NCBI GenBank assembly: GCA_021613535.1
Contig: CP075495.1
Span: 14,880,001-14,944,000 of the forward strand
From: Adineta vaga
Lineage: Eukaryota > Rotifera
Reading direction: 5' to 3'
Length of the DNA: 64,000 bases
In this document: positions 1-12,040 of the stretch, one piece after another
Numbering within the stretch: the first letter of the stretch is position 1
Layout of the letters: every line of letters begins with the position of its first letter
Notes under the pieces: generated by a model
Database searches by the model: none
The model's input: the letters and a program-made list of their open reading frames with translations, nothing else
Told to the model about the DNA's origin: nothing
Translations under genes and position numbers: made by a program

Positions 1-253
1 AAGATTCTAAGTTCTTAATGTAAACTGTCGAATGGTATTAAAAAAGCTTTCTTTCTCTCTCTCTCTTTATTCAATATGTGTAATCAGTGAATTAGTTTTG
101 CTTCATTGATTAGTTTGACTGGTCAGTTGGATACAAATGGTTCAAAACTGATTGGAATACTTTCTGTTTTTTGTTTGATTTATAAAACAAAATGACTTTT
201 TAATTTGATTTGAATTGAAGATAAAAACAAGATGAACAATATCTTTGTCAAAT

Positions 254-718
254 TCAATATTGACTAACAAGTTTATGATTACCAATCGCGGCTGGAATTT
301 CCATTTGTGCATTTAACATATCGAGTTTTGATAGATGAAGTATTTCTGAACCAAATGAACCTCGTAATTCCATATATTTTGGATTACTTATACAACAAGC
401 ACAACATTTAGCAAATAAACGTGAACAACAATCTTGTGCATCAGTAGATTCACGCATTTCAGCTATATCACGTAAGAAAATTGAAGCATCTGTATAACTT
501 GGATTACAACAACAACTACAACATTTTGTATCTTCGGATCGTAATAATAATCTCGTATCTGTCAAACTTGTATAATAAGATCCCGTACATCCACATGTTT
601 CTTCTTTAAATATCCACGAATGTAATAGATTTTCATTACCTAATAAACGAAAACTATTCGTAATATTATATCCCTTCGGTTGAGCAGTTATATATCCCGA
701 GGAAACGTTTCTTGACAT
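254..718 (-). CDS. Cys-rich conserved hypothetical protein (154 aa)
   Basis: A single-exon reading frame running from ATG to stop. The protein carries two cysteine clusters, CCSCCC near residue 66 and CCSRLFAKCCACC near residue 97. The segment between TDTRLLLR and FLRDIAEMREST looks like a small beta-rich domain of PH-like type, but that is only an impression. There is no signal peptide or membrane segment. The C-terminal part (FGSEILHLSK onward) is not compositionally biased, so the frame looks truly coding. I do not recognise the family. The cysteine clusters could be palmitoylation or metal sites. The next gene, also on the minus strand, starts 740 bp or more away. Confidence 0.6.
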   Translation of the reverse strand: MSRNVSSGYITAQPKGYNITNSFRLLGNENLLHSWIFKEETCGCTGSYYTSLTDTRLLLRSEDTKCCSCCCNPSYTDASIFLRDIAEMRESTDAQDCCSRLFAKCCACCISNPKYMELRGSFGSEILHLSKLDMLNAQMEIPAAIGNHKLVSQY

Positions 719-1456
719 TGATGTCTAAAACGAAACGTAAAATAAAACTTGAGTGTTTTTCTTCGTCGAAAGAAATCACATATCCAGAAGTGTGTTCGAA
801 ATGTTACCTTTTCTAGTAACCTATTTTACGTTTTGACAGTAAGTATTTTAATGAGATGTTATGTACAGTAACTGTTGAATTTAAATTTTCGAAACCATAG
901 AAAGATGTTAATAAGTAAATATACATTAAAAAAAACATTTTTTTCCGATGGAAAAGAGACAGACAGACAATTGTTCGTTTTCATAGATTTATGATATAAG
1001 AACAACTTTAAAAATCAATTTCAATCAAAGATTTTTGATTAGAATGAATTTATACAGTTGAATAATAAATTTATTGGACCGATAAATCTTAAACGCATGA
1101 TTGTATAAGGTATTTTTGATTAGTTTGAAGATCAATATACTCCTTTATTTAATTAAGCGTGTGTCTTTTTTTTATCAGATTTTCTTTGTTCTCTATTAGA
1201 ATAAAACTTATTCAAAATATGTTCTTCTATGTACAAACATAAAAAAAATTGGATGAGAATGGAATTTGTTACTCGGGATGCACACAACACACGAATTAGT
1301 CGAATAAAATATATGTAATGGGATGGATAGATAGATATAAAAGCGACGAAAAGAAAATAGAAGCAAATAAAAATACTGCTAGCTTATAAACACAATAGTA
1401 AGGATAAGAGTAAAAAAAAAAGAAGAACACAATCAATCCTGAGTCAATGTTTGTTT
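719..1456. other. Intergenic, AT-rich
   Basis: No supportable reading frame, RNA gene or repeat was seen. The stretch holds A/T runs only and probably carries the 3' end of the alveolin-like gene and the promoter of the Cys-rich gene. Confidence 0.5.
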
Positions 1457-3389
1457 CTAAAAATTTAATTGTTCGCCTTCTAATTTTTGACCCGCACTTG
1501 AAAAGACATCATAATTAGCCAAGACATCTTTCAAATCTGATGCTTTTATTTGTACATATTTTTCTCCACTAAGACCCGGTGCTGTTTCACCTGTTTCCTC
1601 AACAGTTGATTCATAACCAATTTCTCCTGGATTTGCTGTATAGTATCGTGTTGTTGTTCGTCGACTACTGGTAGATAAATCGACTTGATCAGATGGAATA
1701 TCATAGATTTGAGAACCAAGTTTTGTTAGAAGATGTGTAGGAAATTTACCATCATTGTTTGCATGTGATCGTAATAACATTTCTTCAGTAAGTGCAGCTC
1801 CACCACGTGATACATTTTCATTGAAATTGTAACTATTTCCATCATAAACAACTGTTGCAGAATTATTTGGTGAACTACCATAGAGAACTTGTTGTTCACC
1901 ATATTCATCAACAGCAGCTGCATGTGATGCTGAACGAATAAGACGCCTAACGGTACCATTTGAAGTTGTTGTATATGCTTGTCTGGACGACGATGATGAT
2001 TGCCCATAACTATAAAAGAAAAGAAAAGATGAGAATTTGTTGTTCGTCTACATTTGTAATAATGAAGATGAAATTTCATACCCATTTAAAATTTGTCGAA
2101 CATTATATTCATCAGCTTGCTCCAGAGCAACATCTTCTTTTGCTGCAGATATATGTTGTTCTTGCATTAATGCTAATTCTTCTTGTAAACCTAATTCAGT
2201 TAATTTTCGTTGAACAAATTCTGTCGCATAAAGTTTATCTCCATGTTGACTATAATATCTCTGAGGATCAGCATCATGTACTCCAAGTTTTTTCACATGC
2301 TTAACAACTTCAACTTCAGGTGGACGCCATTCGATAATGGTATTTTTTATTCGACTCATCGGTTCTAATGGTTTGGCTTTTTCATGAATAACTTGACGTT
2401 TTTGTTTGTGATATGGAAGCCAACGTTCAATAATAACTGGCCGAGGTTTTGGTGGAAGTTTTGGTAAACGTTCAATAATTAATTTACGTGGTGGAGGTGG
2501 TGGAGGAGGAATAACCTCTAGAACGAGAAAGAAAAGTGATGTAAGAATTCTTTCTTAAGACTTAATCATTGAGTATTACTTTTAATAACAGTTGTTGGAA
2601 CGGATTTTGGACGAGAAGGTGGTTTTTCACGTATGATCACTGGTGATGGTGTACGAGGTGGAGGAGGACGTTGACGAAGAATAATAGGCGGAGCAGGTGG
2701 TGGTTGTGGCGCACGAATTTCTCGAATAATGATTGGCTAAAATAAAGAAAATTAAATCATTGTTTCGGATAAAATCAATATTCTTCTTTTCTTACGCCTG
2801 GAGGTGGTGGTGTACCCGGTTTCAAATATCGTACAGCAATATCTTGTGTATACGTTAATCGTTGTGTATTTGGTCGAACAATTAGTTCTGGATTTGCATC
2901 AACGTTAATTGGATAATTTTTCACATCAGGTGTTGCTCTTGCTGTTAATTCTTGAACTTCTTGATCTTCCATAATACTATTAGTATAAGCAACATTCGAT
3001 TGAACTAATTGTTTAATAGATGCATCTTCAAAATCACTACTACCATCACGATAATAATATTCTCGAGAACCTGAACGAGATAATTGTTCTCCACCATCAG
3101 TTGTATAACCTGTTGTAACCAATGTTGAATATGTTGTTGCTCCGCCTGCTGAACGACTACGTGTATTATATGCATCATATTCATCTGCTACTCGAGTCGT
3201 TGTTCTCATACGATTTGTTCGTCCTGAAGGTACATCCAAAACATATCGACGAGGTGGCGTTGATACAGATCCTGCTGATGATGATGGTGCTATACCACCT
3301 GTATTTCTATCATTTGACGCAGTTGCATTAGCATTAGCATTAGCATTACTTGTTCCTCGACGACCATACTGACGAGTTGCAGTAGCCAT
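1457..3389 (-). CDS. Alveolin-like proline/valine-rich filament protein (579 aa, 4 exons)
   Basis: Four exons (3389-2796, 2736-2580, 2517-2082, 2009-1457) join in frame through introns of 59-72 bp to give 579 aa. The N-terminal 150 residues are Ser/Asn/Arg-rich and probably disordered. The middle holds proline runs alternating with basic-hydrophobic repeats (PIIIREIR, PVIIREK, RKLIIERLP, PVIIERWLPY, KRQVIHEKA). This composition is characteristic of alveolin/IMC-type cytoskeletal repeats and related metazoan filament proteins. The following segment (IEWRPPEVEVVKHVKKLG, then GDKLYATEFVQRKLTELG) looks folded and partly helical. The C-terminus is Ser/Thr-rich. A structural role in the cortical cytoskeleton is inferred; no catalytic motif is visible. 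Start chosen at the first ATG of exon 1. Confidence 0.7.
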
Positions 3390-6245
3390 CTACAAATAGA
3401 GCAATGTTTTCAAGTTATTTTTCTCTCCGATTGTCTTCTAATCAAATAGAAAAATGAATAAGAAATAACAGTTAACAATTCATTAAAGTTTCACTTTGAA
3501 AATATTGATCTAGACATGTCGAAAAAAACCAATAAGAAAGAAAAACCTCGGCTTTCAAACGGTAAATATTAGTCTTCTTTCTTCTTATATCTATCAATAG
3601 AAAGAAAGAAAAAACGTTTTTCATACTGGTTTTTTTGAGTAAAAAATCGGAAATGATTTCTACTTTTATTCTTCTTTTTCTTTGTACTTAACATTCATTG
3701 AGTACTTACGATAAAAAACGTCTAAGAAAATAATATTATTAAAAAAGATTTCATTCTAAATAAGAACGGAAATCTAACACATATGTTATAGTGACTAGAC
3801 TTTAAACGAGAAAGAAAAAGAAGGATAAACGTATTAGGATCATTCCTGTTCCCGTACTTTGAAGAGAAAAACGAGAAAAAATAGCCTTGACGCATATCGA
3901 GTAAAAGAAGCAAAAGAAGAAGAAGAAGAAGAAAAAAAATAAAGAAATGAAAGTGAGAATTTATGACAACAATATAAAAATAGAAAGTAACACTACGATG
4001 ATTTGACTCTTATCATCTTATTGATGGTACAGTAAAAGTCAAGAGAAATATATTGATAATATATATAACCCGTTTCTTTTTGCGAACGAGTTTTCTTACA
4101 CCTATGAACAATGTATTGCTTCGAAAAAAAAACAAAATTGACATGAAATGACAAACACATGAGTGTATCGTCATCAAATCCTGAAAAAAATCTCATAACA
4201 TGGACAATTTCTTTCTTTTTTAGTTAATGTACATACTTGAAAAAGAAATGAAAAAAAAATAAATATGAATTTTCACTTCAAGTAACCTCCATACATTAAC
4301 ATATGGCATAAGAAACCATATCAGAGAAAAAAGTACATATTTCATTTCCCTCCTCTCTCTCTCTTTCTGTCGCTCTCCCTCTACCGCTTTCACCTATATG
4401 ACGTTGTTGTATAAAATACAATGATACTCACGTGTATCAATTGGTAAAGAAATATACTCGTTTCGATTTATTTAATTGACCGATCGAGCGCAGCTAATTG
4501 CTCCTCTCACTGTGATAATGATTAGAGCTAGAAAGAAAAAATGCGCATAGTCTTTATAATTTATGGAAATTTATCAGTGATCAGGTATTGCCACTAGAAC
4601 ATTTTGATTACGAATATGTATAGATGTGTTATTACCTTTTCTCATTTTCTTTTCTTTTCTTTTTTATGCTTCTTTTTATTTTCACTATCCAACCTACATT
4701 ATAAATTCCTTTTCTTTTCCTCGTTCTTTTTTTCCTTCTTGTCGCGTTCTCGTCCTTTTTTACAATGTTGATCGAAAGATTTGACGGTAATGTTAGTGCG
4801 CGTCTATCAGAACAACAAATATTGTTTGTCAAAGTTTTGCTATTCGACTATCGTTTACTGGCGGTTTCAAGGACACCTGCTGCTGCTACTGCTGCTTCTG
4901 CTATAACTACCTGAATATAAACGAATCTAATTGACATGTGCAAGCGACAGAATCTTAGTCATTTATCGCGTAAAAAATCGTTCTTCTTTTTTGGCGTCTT
5001 CTTAAGAAAAAAAAGTTAATGATGAAAGAATGAAAAAAAAACAACTATAGTATTTCTTCCTTTCACTTACGATAAAGAATGAAAAGACTGAATTACACAT
5101 CTCTATTTTCTTTTTTTTTCTTCTTCTTTCATAAATTTAACTATTTTCGATTATAATAACAAGATTTCTTTTTCTTTTGTATTCATTTGAAGTTAATCTT
5201 CGTACTTCATTCAAACTGGCTCATTGATCAATGAAGAATGCGAAAACAAAACAAAAAAAACAGATAAAAGAAAAGGCCAATATAATGTGATACGAAAAGA
5301 TATCCGTACAGAAGACAAAGTGCAACCTTTCTGCTTTCGTTCGATGTCTTATAGTAAAAAATATTATTTAAAAATCTTTATCTATTAAATGTCAAAATTA
5401 TTTCATTTTTCGTCGATGACAGAACTATTCTTATCTTTCTTTTCTTTTTATTCTGAGGAAATAGAACTATAGATAACAATTCAGATTTAGATAGTTTTGT
5501 TTTAATTTTCATCAAGGTCTTTTTCTTTTCATTCATTTATCCTGACATTAAGTTATAGAAGAAGAAAACTATTTTAATAAATGTCTAATGAGCAGTCTTT
5601 TTACACGCTCGAGAGCATTATCATTAGAAATGATATTCAGAAAAATATGTATTTTGTCCTTTTTGAGTATTGAATCTATAAATAGGACTTTTCTCTTAGA
5701 TATGAATAGGTCAATTATAATAGATATGATGCTATATCTCAACTAAACTCAATTTTATCATCTGCCCAGGATCGATTGAAATCTGATTCCTGGAAGTTGC
5801 GTGATAGTATACAATGGTACGAACAGTTCGATATAAAACCAGAGTGGTCATAAGAGAAGAGAAATAATAACCACAACAAAAATAGTCGAAGAAATATATA
5901 TTGACCGTATACAACTTTCCTTTTTTATGTTTAATATGTTAGATATATTTGATATCAAGATAAATAACAAATCTAATTAAATCGAATAAGAACATGATTT
6001 TATTTCAACACTCTATTATGAACTAGTTAATGACAATATTTTACTCTGATTTATGATTAGAGAAAAAGAACAAGAAATTGTCTATGTTTGACGAAAATGT
6101 ATGAATATTAGTCCCATGACAACACTTCCGTGCAAAGATGACCATAGTTATAATAAAATAATAAATCGGCATTGCTTGCTTCACTAGTTTTGAGAGAACA
6201 ACCTAAATAAACAATACTGAAGAATATTTCTATAATATGACGAAA
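3390..6245. other. Long intergenic region with simple-sequence tracts
   Basis: Nearly 2.9 kb without a supportable gene on either strand. It contains short GAA-type (about 3915-3935), CT-rich (about 4350-4380) and CTG-type (about 4878-4895) microsatellites and many A/T runs. Reading frames here are short and low-complexity. It would include the upstream region of the alveolin-like gene. Confidence 0.5.
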
Positions 6246-7068
6246 TTATTGCATACCAATTTCAGGCAAAATCTTTTTCCAAAGAATGCGCTTTGACGAA
6301 CATAAGTCATTACTACCGAGCGATTCAAATTGATTATCAATTTTAGATAAGTTTTTTTCTCGTCAATATGTTTGAGCAATAATTTGAGCCAAGTATTGAA
6401 CTATTTTTTCATTTTTAATCTGTTCAACACGATCCAAAACAAAAGGTATTATTTTGTTGACTTAGATGGTTTGATTTTCAATATATTGTTGTAACAATTC
6501 AACTGGATCGCTTGTAATTAATTTTTTGAAGATTTCTTCGTGTTTCATTTCCGTGTTAAAAATTCGCTGAAAAAATGCCAAAAGATGAATATATATATAT
6601 ATGTATTGCACTGCGTGATTATATAAGAACAGTGCATTTATTAACCTAACGACTTCCCTATTCAAGATGCATCATTTGAATAGTCGAAGTATAGTTCACA
6701 TCTACATATACAACCAGGAATCAATTTTCATTAATAATTACAAGTAAACATATACCTAATTCTTTAAGTTCAGTTATTAACTGTGTTTGTCGATCACCAT
6801 TGAAATCAAATGTACTTTTCGCGCCCGTATTACCGAAATTGATGAGTACGTCTTCAGGTAAGACTCTTTTTACTAGTTAAATAAGACTTTTACCTGTAAC
6901 AACGAACTGTGTTAATCGCAATTGTAATTGTTTATTTGCAGCTGGATATGGTTCAGGTATTTTGTTATCGACGTATGCTTCTTTCGTTTTCAAACATAGA
7001 TCATCGAAAAAATCACTTATCAGTTTAGATAATACTGTAGCATGAATAGAGCTCGATTGAAATAGAAA
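6246..7068 (-). pseudogene. Degenerate gene of unknown family with two in-frame stops
   Basis: Read on the minus strand, three stretches have good coding character separated by plausible short introns: about 7068-6900 (ATVLSKLISDFFDDL), about 6850-6760 (LINFGNTGAKSTFDFNGD, ending ITELKEL) and 6567-6246. The last stretch runs in one frame from RIFNTEMKHEEIFKKL through VNKIIPFVLDRVEQ to ILWKKILPEIGMQ, but that frame is broken by a TAA near 6464 and a TGA near 6371. The 5' end was not found. The composition is that of a soluble alpha-helical protein. I do not recognise the family. Two stops in one otherwise continuous frame argue for a dead gene rather than a missed intron. Confidence 0.5.
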
Positions 7069-7627
7069 CTAATATTGGTAGATCTTTTAATTTCTTTTCC
7101 TAGAATATATGTCTAGATTTACAATAATCATGTTTCTGTGTGCATTCATATTCGTTGATGCAGTTAATTTTCCACTTTACAGTGTCATTTTAAATTGACA
7201 TAGAGGATAAGAAATTGTAACATAGGGAATAATGTATAAGATACGAAATCATTGGTAATGAAACACGTATGTAATGATTATGATTTGTTTTTTTATTTAC
7301 ATTTATATTTTTCTTAGGATGGCACTGATCCTTTTATATTTTCATAAATGAAATCTTTTTCATAGTATAATCAGAACGTCGTTTTTAGTAAAAAAATATA
7401 ACCCATGTTTTGTGATTAAACTATTTTAAACATGCATCAAACCTAAATCGATTAAATGCGGTAGCTGGTGACAAGATTATAGCCTATAGACCTACAATAA
7501 GCATATAACCTGTTTAATAAGAAATACTATAAAGGAATCAGGCATTTCTTCTAAGATGCGTTACAAGAACGAAAATGAGTAAAATAAATATTTATATTTT
7601 GAAACAAAAGATGATTTAGTTCATAAT
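7069..7627. other. Intergenic, AT-rich
   Basis: Nothing recognisable beyond A/T-rich sequence; no frame continues the broken gene upstream. Confidence 0.4.
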
Positions 7628-8921
7628 TCATTGATTTGTTTCTTCGTTATCGTTTGTCGATGTTTGATTAGCACTTGACATAGCTTCTTTCAGTTCTTGT
7701 AATTTTTCATTTAATTGATCAATATGAACAACAAATGATTGTTGTGGACGTACATCTCGATGTTTTTCAACATATTTTAATGCTTCTTTCGAACTCATTC
7801 TCATATGAAATGATATAAATGCAACAATCACAGCTGCTGATCGACTAACACCATGATCGGAATAAACAAGAACAGGATCTCCACGATCATAAGCCACAGC
7901 TAGAATTCAACAATCATACGAATATTTCAAAATAGATGTAAAATCGTTTACATATGAAATTGACAGCATCGCGTAGTAATTCAGCAATATTTTTCGCATC
8001 ATGAACATCATCGATAGGAACACGAAAATATTTTCTTGAATCTTCATTCTGTACACTAGAAATAACGTAATTAATCTATGATTAACATATATTCTTATAC
8101 AAAAGAAGTACGAACATAAAATCATCATGTTTTGTACAATTAACATAAGCACGAATTTTCAGATCTTTGACTATTTGTGAATTAATCCCATGTTCACGTC
8201 GACCCAAATAAACTAATTGTGGACAAATTTCATTTGGATATGTTTGTATTAATTCTAATTCCTATTGAACATCTTAAAATATTACTCACATCAACGAAAG
8301 AATAATCTGCATCTTACTTTTGGTGAATAAAGTGATTGTTGTGTACGTAAAAATGGATATAATTTAGTAAATAATTGATATCCACCTCGAACAATTTTTA
8401 TAACTGTCAAACCACCAGTATATTGTTGTAGCAAATTTGCACATGCATAAACATCATCTTGATAACAAAAAAGAGAATCTTATATCAATAAGAAAAATGA
8501 TAATCTTAAATATATATACCTTGTTCGTTCAATGGTAAACTATCAGTAAGATTATCATACAGAACAATATGTTCACGTGTTTCAAGATCAGCATGCCATG
8601 GTATTTGATATTGTCCTTCTTTATTCTTTGGAAGAAACATATACATATACATGTTATTAACGGAATCAATTTTAGAATCAACTTACACGTTGAATATGAG
8701 TAGCACTTATAACATGACTTTCATCATATTCTTTACGTGATCGACAATCTAAGAAAAACGTTTTATTGAAGAGAACAATAAATAAATCGATATAGCAAGA
8801 AAAACGAACCAAGTAGATAGAGATAATTCGTGTCGCTAATACGAGCTAATCCATTAATTTCCGCATTGAGAATATTAAATAGATTGATGCATTCAATTAA
8901 TTCATAAGGTGGTGGAAACAT
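7628..8921 (-). CDS. STYXL1/MK-STYX-like pseudophosphatase (rhodanese-like + dead dual-specificity phosphatase)
   Basis: About eight small exons on the minus strand encode an N-terminal rhodanese-like/CH2 domain (ELIECINLFNILNAEI, TNYLYLLDCRSRKEYDESHV) followed by a dual-specificity phosphatase domain. The order and the segments IVRGGYQLFTKLYPFLRTQ and CPQLVYLGRREHG match vertebrate STYXL1. The active-site loop reads VYSDHGVSRSAAVIV. The His-Cys of the catalytic HCx5R signature is replaced by Tyr-Ser while Gly and Arg remain. The protein should therefore bind but not hydrolyse phosphoproteins, as known for MK-STYX. The C-terminus is a short acidic/Asn-rich tail. An in-frame stop lies just upstream of the exon, so the first ATG (8921) is taken as start, although an upstream exon is possible. 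Confidence 0.85.
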
Positions 8922-9378
8922 TGTTCGTTGTATATCTTGAATGCGAACGGATCTACAATTCTGTAGTATTGATCGTCGATAGACATTATTACTTTCATCT
9001 CTATGGACAACGAGTATCGATTATAGTGCCATCTATGGAAAAGGTGTATGAAAATAAAAATTTCAAGATAAAAATAAAAAACAAAATACTAATGGAAAAT
9101 AAGTTTTTTCACATTTTATATTGAAAAAAATATCTTGAGGAGCAAAAAAGAGTAAAGTATATACTGATAGGAATACCGATTAGTTCAATCATGAATCATT
9201 TCTTTCTTTCGTCTGATTCTAACCTCTTGTTAATACTTGTCTTGTCTGTCTGTGTCTGCAGCTTTTATCTGTCAAGTTGAAAAATGTATGTTTATTCTTT
9301 TTTTTTCCAAAGAAAATATAAATGAAAACATTTTAAAACTAAATTTAGTAAAAATCATCATTTCTATTTTCAGATCAA

Positions 9379-9831
9379 ATGATCGTACCTCGTCTTCGGA
9401 GTGAAGCCCGTGGCGGGTCATCATCTGGCACGTCAACTCGTTATAGTAGTGGAGGCGGTGTTTATGGAAATAAAGTCAATAATAATCATCATGCTAATGA
9501 TCCTGATCTTAAACGAGCTCTTCAATATTCTTATACATCACAAGCTGTAAGAAAATGGGAAAAACGTTGGATTGTTATTCATGAAACATCCATGCGTGTT
9601 CATAAATGGATGCCTGCACCAGCATCAGCACCTACACTTGCTTCACAAATTGTTGCTGATAAAACAGCTGCACTTGCTAATAATAATAATGATAATACAG
9701 AACAATCTCAAGAAGAAACCCAAACATCACAACAACAACAACTGCAGCAAGAAGAATCAACACCTACTACAACACAAGATACTCAAATGGTTGTCGATGA
9801 AGAAAGTACTAGTCAATCAAGTCAAACCTAG
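9379..9831 (+). CDS. BCL7-like SWI/SNF (BAF) complex subunit (150 aa)
   Basis: The N-terminal half carries the BCL7 signature: RLRSEARGG, then a helix ending QAVRKWEKRWIVIHETSM, then RVHKWMPA. It matches the conserved block of animal BCL7A/B/C (VRKWEKKW, then SLRIYKW). An insert of about 30 residues (Gly/Ser/Asn-rich) separates the RSEAR motif from the KWEK motif, which is unusual. The C-terminal half is Gln/Thr/Ser-rich and disordered, as in the family. BCL7 proteins are nuclear accessory subunits of the BAF chromatin-remodelling complex. A likely 5'-UTR intron (GT at 9286, AG at 9372-9373) ends six bases before the ATG. Confidence 0.85.
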   Translation: MIVPRLRSEARGGSSSGTSTRYSSGGGVYGNKVNNNHHANDPDLKRALQYSYTSQAVRKWEKRWIVIHETSMRVHKWMPAPASAPTLASQIVADKTAALANNNNDNTEQSQEETQTSQQQQLQQEESTPTTTQDTQMVVDEESTSQSSQT

Positions 9832-10122
9832 ATCAAATTAACTGTCTAAATCTCAATATTTCTTCTTTCTCTTTACAATCTGCAATACTTTACTATTTGT
9901 TCTTTATGTATGTGAATTCTTTTTTTCCTTCTCTATTGTACAATAAGTGTATGTGTACGTGTTCTTGTCGATTTGAAAATTCTGAAGACAAATATATATA
10001 TATATATATATGCATTCTCTAGATATCTTAATATATCGTTATATGATGAACGAAAGATAAAAAGAATAACTATAACATTCACAACAAATTGTCTATTGAT
10101 TCATTGTATTTTCCTTTGTCAA

Positions 10123-11145
10123 TCATCCATTTTGTGGTTTAAGTTGATTAGTACGTCTCAGTGCACGTCTTACTTCAGGTAAACCTGCCAGACAAACAAA
10201 TGGACAAAGAAGACTAGATAAATATTGATAATAACTAAGATAAGCTGAATATAAAGATGATAAGAAAGGAGCAGATGTAAAAAGTGTAATAACAAAACAG
10301 ATAACACACGGTAACCATACTAATATAAAGAGTGCAGATAATGCTACTAACTGAACAATAACACGACGACTTCGATTCCATACAGATCGTTGGGTTGTTA
10401 CTCGACGTTTTTGTATCAAGACACGAATAATAATTAATGATGTCGCAAAAATACTCAGAAGAACATTAACACACCCATTCACTATCCAATCAAATGTACC
10501 AAGAAGAGGCTAAAATACAAATCAATTGAATATGATACATCAATATTTGATCGAAAACTTCAAACTTACTTCATAAAGATAACATGCACCTCCACATGTC
10601 CATGATAAATAATCATAGGTGTTTATACATGAATATCGAGTCACTAGATAACTATAAAGTAAAATTGGATATAGAATACAAAAACTTAATGGAATATAAT
10701 GTAAAAGAATAAGATGATTATCAAAAAATGTTCGATGAAACACCAACCAATATCGTTGAATACTTGCTATGGCCATCGTCCATAAACTACTAGTAAATAA
10801 CATATAATTAAAAACGATCCAAAATTGACGAATCCTTTTGATAATACAGCCGCCGAACCAGTACGTAGAAAAATTAATGTTAATGGTAATTCACTTGTTA
10901 CCTATAGAACATCGATTATAGAAGAATGATTTTTTTTTATTTTAAAATTATTTTACTTGTATAAAAGTAATGATTAATAAAATAAGTACAACATGATTAT
11001 TAATTCGTTGACGTATTTCACGTGATCGAAAGAAATGATAAAAGATTAAAAGTGAACATAAAATTGATGGAATTATCAAAATCAATAATATTATAGAAAT
11101 AATCAAACGACTTTGTGAAGTATCTAGTATGAACGTTGTTGTCAT
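10123..11145 (-). pseudogene. Rhodopsin-like GPCR with a one-base frameshift (copy 1)
   Basis: Three exons (11145-10957, 10901-10570, 10509-10123) encode a seven-TM receptor of the rhodopsin-like type expanded in bdelloids. TM1 is in exon 1 (ISIILLILIIPSILCSLLIF), the DRY-position motif is IASIQRYW in exon 2, and the NPxxY-position motif is LCPFVCLAG near the end. The exon 1/2 boundary matches the intact paralogue at 21130. Within exon 2, near 10826, the frame shifts by one base in a T-run. The peptide up to KGFVN is in one frame and FWIVFNYM onward in another. Otherwise nothing is decayed, so this is either a very young pseudogene or a base-calling error. It lies about 0.9 kb downstream of GlgX copy 1. 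Confidence 0.7.
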
Positions 11146-12040
11146 GTTCTTGTTAGATGATAAAATTGAATATTAGTTGTTTTAGGTATAGAAAATATAC
11201 TTAATCGCTATGTGATAGTCATGTGTAAAACTTCATATGTACTTTAGAAATGTTTTGAAACAAATAATATTGTATATTTAAATTCTAATAGAAATCTAAA
11301 TAAAAATGCACTCTAATTTGTTTTTCAACCTCTTGGCAATAATATCTTTATTTTTAATTACCTGTAAATTGAGAAAAGTTTTTTCTATTAACAATAAAAC
11401 TGACTCGCTGAATGTGTAAATTGTAAGGAAGTTGATATTTCTTTACATTTAATATTGTTATTATTAAATGAAGAGAGAAAAAAATATCCAACGCATATTT
11501 TATTAGTAGTTGTCTATTAGAATAGAAACATTAATCATCAATAATAAGATTGTCACATATAAGTAAGACAAATGACATGATGAACAAGATCTTGCGATTT
11601 ATTCATGAAATCTTATTTAAGACAGATAACGAGATTCATCTGTCCCTCGTACTATATTGATTCTAATTCTAATAAAGAAATTTACATCGGTTTCTCACAG
11701 AACATCCTTACTTCGATATATTTCTCGCTATTGTCATTGTTTAAACTATATGATGGAATGAGATAAATCTTATGTTATATTATGATTGTTATTTATTGAT
11801 AACACGTGGCGCTTATCTTTCCATCAATTTTTTGTCCTTTCATATTATTCTCTTATTCTTACTTTTATTTCAGATTCAAGTTTTCATACTGCAAAAAATC
11901 ATTATTCTCTATTTAGAAATACATTCTATATAAACACAATTCACAAAAAAAGTAAATAAACATCATATAAGAATAAACAGTCAAATTTTTAACACACGTG
12001 ACGAAAAAGTAAAATACAATAAGCAGGTACAATTACCATA
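11146..12040. other. Intergenic between GPCR copy 1 and GlgX copy 1
   Basis: AT-rich, no supportable frame. It would hold the GPCR promoter and the 3' region of the debranching-enzyme gene, whose last about 25 codons are missing relative to copy 2. Confidence 0.4.

Noticed and set aside
1726-2304. Overlapping frames on both strands within the alveolin-like gene
   Set aside because: Shadows of the spliced exons; composition is His/Met/Leu-rich and incompatible with a second gene.
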